A DNA stretch of 64,000 bases from CAIWHR01 sp963726765. GTDB taxonomy: Bacteria; Pseudomonadota; Gammaproteobacteria; Burkholderiales; Casimicrobiaceae. Below are positions 59,397 through 64,000 of this stretch, piece after piece; the stretch's first letter is position 1; the number at the start of each line of letters is the position of its first letter. The DNA lies in assembly GCA_963726765.1 (NCBI GenBank), contig CAVSDH010000013.1, forward strand, positions 62,001-126,000. The letters run 5' to 3'. The position numbers were made by a program, and so were the translations under genes. Under the pieces are notes generated by a model, which worked only from the letters and a program-made list of their open reading frames with translations, was not told the origin of the DNA and searched no databases.

Positions 59397-59695
59397 GATA
59401 GGACGTCTCAACGTCCGCGTGTATCCGCCAACCCGGGAGGGCCGGCGCGTCAGTGGCATGGCCTTCCGAATCGTTGGCGACGGTCGGGTTTCCGGACGGG
59501 CTGGCGCGGTGTCCCGACCGCAGGCCCGTCCTCCGTCTCCCGAGCCTCGCGGCAAGGGAGGCCCGCAAGGGACTGCGACCGATTGCGACTACGCAGCTGT
59601 CCGGGAGTACGCCGAAACAATGCGTGACCCGTCGGGGATTTCCAGGAAGGCAAGGGGCCGCCCGACCCATGCGCGCGGCCGTACCTTGAAGAGGA
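59397..59695. other. leader and spacer between the ECF gene and tRNA-Met
   Basis: No protein gene is supported. The only structured element is the dyad at 59401-59416. A long frame on the plus strand here only reads through the tRNA complement. Confidence 0.45.
59401..59416. repeat. inverted repeat in the ECF sigma leader
   Basis: GGACGT (59401-59406) and ACGTCC (59411-59416) flank CTCA. It lies four bases upstream of the sigma ATG, so a hairpin would cover the ribosome-binding region, or the dyad could bind a regulator. Confidence 0.4.
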
Positions 59696-59772
59696 TGGTA
59701 GCGAGCGAGGGACTCGAACCCCCGACCAAAGGATTATGATTCCTCTGCTCTAACCAGCTGAGCTAGCTCGCC
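59696..59772 (-). tRNA. tRNA-Met (CAT anticodon)
   Basis: The minus strand folds as a 77-base cloverleaf with an encoded CCA. Acceptor GGCGAGC pairs with GCTCGCT (the first pair is G-U), the D arm is GCTC..GAGC, the anticodon stem GAGGA/TCCTT holds loop ATCATAA with CAT at 34-36, and the T arm has GGTTCGAGTCC. The AGAGGAATCATAATCCTT arm is the form seen in betaproteobacterial elongator tRNA-Met. A lysidine-modified tRNA-Ile2 also has CAT, but its identity elements differ. Confidence 0.9.
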
Positions 59773-59869
59773 AAGGGGCCGCAATTATAGGCGGAGCGGG
59801 CAGCCCGGGTCAAAGTACGATCGCGTCGGCGGGCATTCGCGCCGGTACGATGTGCGGCGCCATCGCCCC

Positions 59870-60120
59870 ATGCTGTCATCACTTCTCCCCGACCTTCCCC
59901 GGCCGATCCTCGCGACGATTTTCATCCTCCTCGCCGCGTACACGATGTTCGGGGCGACGGGCTTCGGCTCCTCGATCATCGCGGTGCCGTTGCTCGCGCA
60001 CGCGTTTCCGCTGCCTGCGCCGTGCTGCTTACAACCTTGCTCGACGCTGTTTCGACCGCGAATGCGAGCGCGCGGCAATGGCGGCGCGCCGATTTCGCGG
60101 AATTCTGCCGAGCCGTCCCG
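59870..60120 (+). pseudogene. truncated TauE/SafE (TSUP) permease
   Basis: The start MLSSLLPDLPRPILATIFIL and GATGFGSSIIAVPLLAHAFP match the first helices and glycine-rich segment of TSUP family sulfite/anion exporters. The frame breaks near 60015-60022, resumes as AVLLTTLLDAVSTANASARQ, and sequence like RRADFAEFCRAV follows, then homology ends at the edge of the gpx gene. The family needs about 250 residues and eight helices, so about two-thirds is missing. It is a pseudogene. Confidence 0.72.
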
Positions 60121-60123
60121 GCT

Positions 60124-60819
60124 TCAGGGCTTTTGCGGTGGCGAGGCCTGTGCGAGCAGCTTCTCGATCAGGGCGACGAATTCGCGCGATTCCGGTTTCA
60201 CGCTGCTTTCGAAGCTTGCGACACGCAAGCCGCTGCGGTCGACAACGTATTTGTGAAAGTTCCAGCGGGGCGCGCGCCCGGTTTTTGCAGCGAGCTCGGC
60301 GTAGAGCGGCTGCGTCTCCAGCCGCGCGACGCTCGTCTTCTCGAACATCGGAAATTCGACGCCGTAGGTCGAGCGACAGAATTCGGCGACCTCTTTGTTG
60401 GAGCCGGGCTCCTGGGCGCCGAAATCGTTCGACGGGAACCCCAGCACCACGAGCCCGCGCTCGCGATACTTGCGGTACAGCGCCTCGAGTCCCTCGTACT
60501 GCGACGTGTAACCGCAATAGCTCGCGGTGTTCACGATCAGCACGACTTTTCCGGCGTACTGGCAGAGCGATTGCGGCACCCCCGTTTGCAGGCTGTTGAA
60601 CGTGTGCCGAAGGAGGGGAACGCAGTCCCGCCCCGGAGACACGGACGGCAGGGGCTGGGGCGCGCGATCCGCCGCCCGAAGAGCCGGCACGGCCCAGCCG
60701 GTGAGCGAAAGGAGAATTGCCGAGACGGCAATCGTATGGCCGCGCGCAATTCGCGGACGGTCGCCGAGGGTTGCAGGATTCGTGCGGACGGCGAGTGACA
60801 CAGGTTCGACAGTGTTCAT
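60124..60819 (-). CDS. periplasmic glutathione peroxidase family protein
   Basis: 231 residues from the ATG at 60819; a start at 60834 is possible. A signal/anchor segment at about 29-50 (TIAVSAILLSLTGWAVPALR) exports it. GPx motifs: NTASYCGYTSQYEGLEALYR with peroxidatic Cys (not Sec), LGFPSNDFGAQEPGSNKEVA with the Gln, and RWNFHKYVVDRSG with the Trp/Asn. It reduces lipid or hydrogen peroxides, most bacterial relatives using thioredoxin rather than glutathione. It is divergent from the B12-photoreceptor-type regulator gene. The dyad at 60822-60847 lies over its start. Confidence 0.9.
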   Translation of the reverse strand: MNTVEPVSLAVRTNPATLGDRPRIARGHTIAVSAILLSLTGWAVPALRAADRAPQPLPSVSPGRDCVPLLRHTFNSLQTGVPQSLCQYAGKVVLIVNTASYCGYTSQYEGLEALYRKYRERGLVVLGFPSNDFGAQEPGSNKEVAEFCRSTYGVEFPMFEKTSVARLETQPLYAELAAKTGRAPRWNFHKYVVDRSGLRVASFESSVKPESREFVALIEKLLAQASPPQKP

Positions 60820-60821
60820 TT

Positions 60822-60847
60822 TTGTCTTGGACATCTCTGAGAGACAA
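60822..60847. promoter_or_regulatory. candidate operator between gpx and the CarH/LitR-type gene
   Basis: TTGTCT (60822-60827) and AGACAA (60842-60847) form a perfect dyad with a 14-base spacer, between the divergent starts. MerR-family regulators bind such dyads between divergent promoters. It lies immediately upstream of the gpx ATG at 60819, so bound protein would block gpx. Half-site identity is short, so the call is tentative. Confidence 0.45.
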
Positions 60848-60889
60848 GCGTAGCATGAAAATCTGGTCGTCGACGGCGGGCTGCACGGC

Positions 60890-61846
60890 ATGGACGTGAT
60901 CGGATGCATGGACAAACCCGGGATGAACCTCACGATCAGTGCGGTTGAGCGCGAAACCGGACTGTCGAAGGACGTCCTGCGGGTCTGGGAACGCCGATAC
61001 GCGTTCCCGAAGCCGTCGCGCGACGAGAACGGCGAGCGCCTGTATTCCGCGACCGAAATCGCAAAGCTGCGCGCGATCAAGCGGCTGATGGATGTCGGCA
61101 TGCGTCCCGGCAAGATCATCGGGTGCTCGCAGGAGGAGCTCGATGCTCTCGCCGAAGCGCGCATCGCGCCGCGCGGACCGGAACAGGAGCGTGCGCTCGA
61201 ACGCGACATCGTCTCCGTGCTGAAGAAGCACGACGCCCCCATGCTGCAGCAGGCGCTCGCCAACCTGCTGATGAAGCAGGGGCTGCAGCGCTTCGTGCTC
61301 GACACCCTCACTCCGCTCAATCGTGCAATTGGTGACGCGTGGATGCGTGGCGAGATGGAGGTTTTCGAGGAACACCTTTATACCGAGCAGCTGCAGGTGG
61401 CGCTGCGCACGGCCATCAACGCTTTTCCGCGGCAGACCGGCAGTCCGCGCGTCCTGCTGACGACGTTTCCCGGCGAGCACCACGGCGTCGGTCTGCTCAT
61501 GGTCGAGGCGCTGCTCGTGCCCGAGGCTGCGCAGTGCATTTCGCTTGGCGTGCAGACTCCCCTCGAGGACATTCGCCGCGCAGCGTTGGCGCACAAGGCG
61601 CACCTGGTCGCATTGTCGTTTTCCGGCGCGTTTCCCGTGCGGCAGGCAAGCGAGGGCATCGTGGCGCTGCGCAGACAGCTTCCGTCGACGGTCACGCTCT
61701 GGGCCGGAGGCGAGATGACGCGCCGAGTGCGCAGGACCCTGCCCGGCGTCGTGCTGATCCCGGATTTGCCGGCGGTCATCGGCGCGCTGAAGAGTTGGCG
61801 CGCGCACTGGGCGCTGGCGGCGCAGGGAATGAGCGCGGCGGCCTGA
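60890..61846 (+). CDS. MerR-family B12-dependent photoreceptor-type regulator (CarH/LitR-like)
   Basis: 318 residues. The N-terminal MerR DNA-binding domain has TISAVERETGLSKDVLRVWE and RRYAFPKPSRDENGERLYSA. The C-terminal part is a methionine-synthase-like four-helix cap and a cobalamin-binding Rossmann domain. The cap has W-x9-EH (WMRGEMEVFEEH). The axial-His motif E-x-H-x-x-G is GEHHGVG. These are the residues that bind adenosylcobalamin in CarH/LitR, which repress in the dark and release DNA when light breaks the Co-C bond. Starts at 60908 and 60923 are also possible. It is divergent from gpx and followed by the di-iron gene. Confidence 0.86.
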   Translation: MDVIGCMDKPGMNLTISAVERETGLSKDVLRVWERRYAFPKPSRDENGERLYSATEIAKLRAIKRLMDVGMRPGKIIGCSQEELDALAEARIAPRGPEQERALERDIVSVLKKHDAPMLQQALANLLMKQGLQRFVLDTLTPLNRAIGDAWMRGEMEVFEEHLYTEQLQVALRTAINAFPRQTGSPRVLLTTFPGEHHGVGLLMVEALLVPEAAQCISLGVQTPLEDIRRAALAHKAHLVALSFSGAFPVRQASEGIVALRRQLPSTVTLWAGGEMTRRVRRTLPGVVLIPDLPAVIGALKSWRAHWALAAQGMSAAA

Positions 61847-61936
61847 CGCCTCGCGGAAACGGGTAGGTCGATGCCGGCGGCGTGTGTCCCCCGCGCGGTG
61901 ATCTGCGGCGGTTGCGAATCGGGAGGCGCGGGCACG

Positions 61937-62764
61937 ATGCTGTATCCGGAACTCTTCAAGTCCTTCGAGGACGTGCGGTGGACCTTCGAGCGGGATGTCC
62001 CGTGGGACGAATTTCGCTCCGACCGCCTTGGCGACGAGCAGGCGCGCTCGATCAAGATGAACGCGATCACCGAATGGTCGGCGCTGCCGGCGACCGAAAT
62101 GTTCCTGCGCGACAACCGGCACGACAGCGATTTCTCGGCGTTCATGTCGATCTGGTTCTACGAGGAGCAGAAGCACGCACTGGTGCTGATGGAGTACCTG
62201 CACCGCTTCCGCCCCGATCTCGTCCCGAGCGAGGCCGAGCTGCACGCGGTCCGCTTCGAATTCGATCCGGCGCCGGCGCTCGAGACGCTGATGCTCCACT
62301 TCTGCGGCGAGATCAGATTGAACCACTGGTACCGCCGCGCCGCCGAATGGCATACCGAGCCCGTCATCAAGCGGATCTACGAACTCATTTCTCGAGACGA
62401 AGCGCGACACGGCGGGGCATACCTGCGCTTCATGCGGCGTGCGCTCGAAAAAAGCGGCGAAGAGGCGCGGCGCGCATTTGCGAAGATCGGCGTGCTGATG
62501 GCGAGCCCGCGACGCGCAGGCAAGCCCCTCCATCCCACCAACCTGCACGTGAACCGCGGACTCTTTCCGAACGACACGGTCCAGAGCCGACTTCCGGATC
62601 CTTCCTGGCTCGAACGCTGGCTCGATCAGCAGATCGGTTTCGATGTCGAGTGGGAAAAGCGCGTCATCGGGATGATTCTCAAGAATCTGTCGTCGTTGTT
62701 CGGGCAGACCTTTGACTCCGTGCAGCAGTTGAACCGGTTTCGCAAGTCGCTCGCGACCGGTTGA
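61937..62764 (+). CDS. ferritin-like / acyl-ACP-desaturase-like di-iron protein
   Basis: 275 residues from MLYPELFKSFEDVRWTFERD, with GGGAGG ten bases upstream. Two iron-ligand motifs are clear: EEQKH (FYEEQKHALVL) and DEARH (SRDEARHGGAYL), the paired E/D-E-x-x-H of soluble di-iron enzymes. The family is annotated both as ferritin-like and as acyl-ACP desaturase relatives. It lies 90 bases after the CarH/LitR-like gene and may belong to its regulon. A light-controlled desaturase or related membrane-lipid or peroxide function is inferred. Confidence 0.83.
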   Translation: MLYPELFKSFEDVRWTFERDVPWDEFRSDRLGDEQARSIKMNAITEWSALPATEMFLRDNRHDSDFSAFMSIWFYEEQKHALVLMEYLHRFRPDLVPSEAELHAVRFEFDPAPALETLMLHFCGEIRLNHWYRRAAEWHTEPVIKRIYELISRDEARHGGAYLRFMRRALEKSGEEARRAFAKIGVLMASPRRAGKPLHPTNLHVNRGLFPNDTVQSRLPDPSWLERWLDQQIGFDVEWEKRVIGMILKNLSSLFGQTFDSVQQLNRFRKSLATG

Positions 62765-62770
62765 CTACAA

Positions 62771-62811
62771 AGTGTCGCCGCAAGGAAACACTGTCGCTTT
62801 GCGGAGACACT
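62771..62811. repeat. inverted repeat after the di-iron gene
   Basis: AGTGTCGCCGCAA (62771-62783) and TTGCGGAGACACT (62799-62811) are complementary with one mismatch across a 15-base loop. There is no T-tract. It could be a processed hairpin, terminator or operator for the following gene. A partial third unit, CTGTCGC, lies within the loop. Confidence 0.45.
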
Positions 62812-62946
62812 CGGTGCGTTGTTTGAATCCGACACCGATCGCTCAGAACGCGATTTGCACGCTGCACACCGGGTCTTCGTCTTGCGCGGTTGAGTCCCCG
62901 GCGCGCAAAATCGGTCTGGCAGCGAATGTCGCTGCACAGGTCTTCT

Positions 62947-63538
62947 ATGCCCTTACGATTCGACAATCGCGCCCTGGCGTCATGGGTCATGTTCGGCTTC
63001 CTTGCCGGCATCCCGATGGCCGCGCACGCATTGGCGACCGCACAAGGGGTCGCGCTCAATGTCAATGCGAGCTGCACCACTGCCGACCTCGACCTCACGC
63101 TGACGACCGCGGGCGCTGCGCGCGAATATGGTCTGGCCACGAATCTCGCCGGCACGACGCTCAACACGTTCGAGCAGGCCACTCCGCTGCTCGGGACTTT
63201 CAGCGGCACGTTCGTGGGCTACCAAATCGGTCCGCTGACGCCAACCCAGCCCGCGGGTGCGCTGATCGGTTCCTATGCTTACGTCGGCACGACGCCGCCG
63301 ACGGCGGCAACGACCGCGGAGTTCTTCATCTACTACAATTGTTCGACACGGCAGGTGCTGCTGGCGTGCAGCGGCGCTTACGGGTCGTGCCCGCAGACTG
63401 CGGCGCAGGCGCAAAGCGTGATTCAGGGCGCGCCCGCGTTTCTTCCGGCAATTCCGACTCTCGACGGGATCGGCCTCGCGACTGGTGACGCTGCTTCTCG
63501 CCGTTGCTGCGCTGCCGGCGCTACGACGCCGCGCTTGA
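62947..63538 (+). CDS. IPTL-CTERM secreted protein, one frame break
   Basis: About 197 residues with one extra base near 63470. A signal peptide at about 12-30 (WVMFGFLAGIPMAAHALA) is followed by a Thr/Ala-rich body. Near the C-terminus stand AIPTLDGIG, then, in the next frame, LVTLLLAVAALPALRRRA and a stop at 63536-63538. IPTL plus a hydrophobic helix and a basic tail is the IPTL-CTERM sorting signal, a target of exosortase-like enzymes in betaproteobacteria. No exosortase gene is in the window. An intrinsic terminator follows at once. Confidence 0.74.
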
Positions 63539-63557
63539 GATCGACGCTTTCCGCGCG

Positions 63558-63585
63558 AGGCCCGGTGTCGCCGGGCCTTTTCGTT
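63558..63585 (+). terminator. intrinsic terminator after the IPTL-CTERM gene
   Basis: AGGCCCGG and CCGGGCCT pair around TGTCG (63558-63578), followed by TTTCGTTT. A clear Rho-independent terminator, 20 bases past the stop. Confidence 0.85.
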
Positions 63586-63596
63586 TGCGCACGCTG

Positions 63597-64000
63597 GTGC
63601 AATTCGATCTCTGCCCGAATTTCGTGGTCACCGCCGTAACGCTTCTGGTTGTCTATTTCGGCGCCATCGCGGCCTACCTGATCTGGGCAACGAGCGCCGC
63701 GGCGCACGACATCGCACCTGTCCTGCGCGCCGCGGGACTCCCTGCGATCTACGTCGCGTGTTATCTCCTCGGGACCGCTTTCGCGTTTCTGCTGGCGTGG
63801 ATCTATCGCACGCGCCGGCCACCGGGGTTCGAAATCGATGCCGCCGCGGCAATGAGGCTCTACGTCGGCGAGGCAGTCGCCATGGCGAGAATGCATCCGC
63901 GCATGGCGCTCGGATGGTGGGCGATGCGCGACCCGCCTGCACGGCCAGCGAGCGCACCGGTACTCCTTCTCCATGGCGTGCTGTGCAACGCGGGAGTGTG
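63597..64000 (+). CDS. membrane-anchored alpha/beta hydrolase (partial)
   Basis: The gene runs off the right edge, leaving 134 residues. Two hydrophobic segments (about 9-32 and 43-68) are followed by a cytoplasmic or periplasmic linker. APVLLLHGVLCNAGVW at the end is the oxyanion-hole HG motif with the first strand of an alpha/beta hydrolase. Start is GTG at 63597; a TTG at 63585 is possible. No ribosome site is clear. Similar proteins are annotated as esterase or permease-associated hydrolases. The nucleophile lies beyond the window. Confidence 0.65.
   Translation, partial: MQFDLCPNFVVTAVTLLVVYFGAIAAYLIWATSAAAHDIAPVLRAAGLPAIYVACYLLGTAFAFLLAWIYRTRRPPGFEIDAAAAMRLYVGEAVAMARMHPRMALGWWAMRDPPARPASAPVLLLHGVLCNAGV

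Overview
The window looks like a chromosomal segment of a high-GC betaproteobacterium, most likely Burkholderiales. The evidence is gene neighbourhood rather than any marker gene: torF-glnK-amtB divergent from ubiK, dacC-dat-ybeD-lipB-lipA, apaG/rpe/gph-trpE, trpGDC and thiS-thiG are all orders familiar from that group. Most of it is core metabolism. No transposase, integrase, phage gene or CRISPR array is visible. At least thirteen single-base frame breaks lie inside otherwise intact genes, which points to residual indel errors in a draft or metagenomic assembly as much as to true decay.

Layout. 1-1.9 kb: the start of amtB, glnK and a TorF-type porin on the minus strand behind a sigma-54 promoter with two phased NtrC-like sites, divergent from ubiK. 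2-12 kb: an accessory block holding a PstS-like periplasmic protein and a coiled-coil porin (minus), then a co-oriented signalling array on the plus strand: hybrid histidine kinase, single-domain receiver, receiver/PP2C phosphatase/ATPase, STAS protein, and an NCS2 purine/pyrimidine-type permease with a degenerate GHKL-like tail. The block lies between ubiK and comM and is bracketed by a roughly 125-bp imperfect direct repeat whose second copy carries a decayed ubiK start. 12-24.6 kb: comM, threonine degradation (kbl-tdh), a large FAD/Fe-S oxidoreductase, a broken conserved gene, a DUF255/thioredoxin-fold protein and a c-type cytochrome. 24.7-33.6 kb: a tandem glycine riboswitch and gcvT-gcvH-gcvP, then dadA, a TfpX/Z-like gene, dacC and dat.

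33.6-42.4 kb: a flavin reductase and a cyclopropane-fatty-acid synthase sit inside the dat/ybeD junction. Then come ybeD-lipB-lipA, mltA, a 34-residue membrane peptide, apaG, rpe-gph, a candidate trp leader and trpE. 42.4-47.1 kb: a subtilase gene, a carboxylesterase remnant and AT-richer DNA separate trpE from trpG. 47.1-54.8 kb: trpGDC and a UgpCBAE-like ABC importer ending in an endonuclease/exonuclease/phosphatase-family enzyme. 54.8-59.8 kb: methyltransferase, trmB, thiG-thiS, an ECF sigma/zinc-finger anti-sigma pair and tRNA-Met. 59.8-64 kb: a truncated TSUP permease, a periplasmic glutathione peroxidase divergent from a CarH/LitR-type B12 photoreceptor-regulator, a di-iron desaturase-like protein, an IPTL-CTERM protein and the start of a membrane-anchored hydrolase.

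How it works together. Kbl-Tdh makes glycine from threonine and the riboswitch-controlled Gcv system consumes it for one-carbon units. LipB/LipA supply the lipoate that GcvH needs. DadA, DacC and Dat concern D-amino acids and the cell wall. The most unusual module is the 4.9-12 kb array, which has the parts of a complete phosphorelay plus partner-switching circuit ending in a transporter that carries a domain of the same fold as the anti-sigma kinases.
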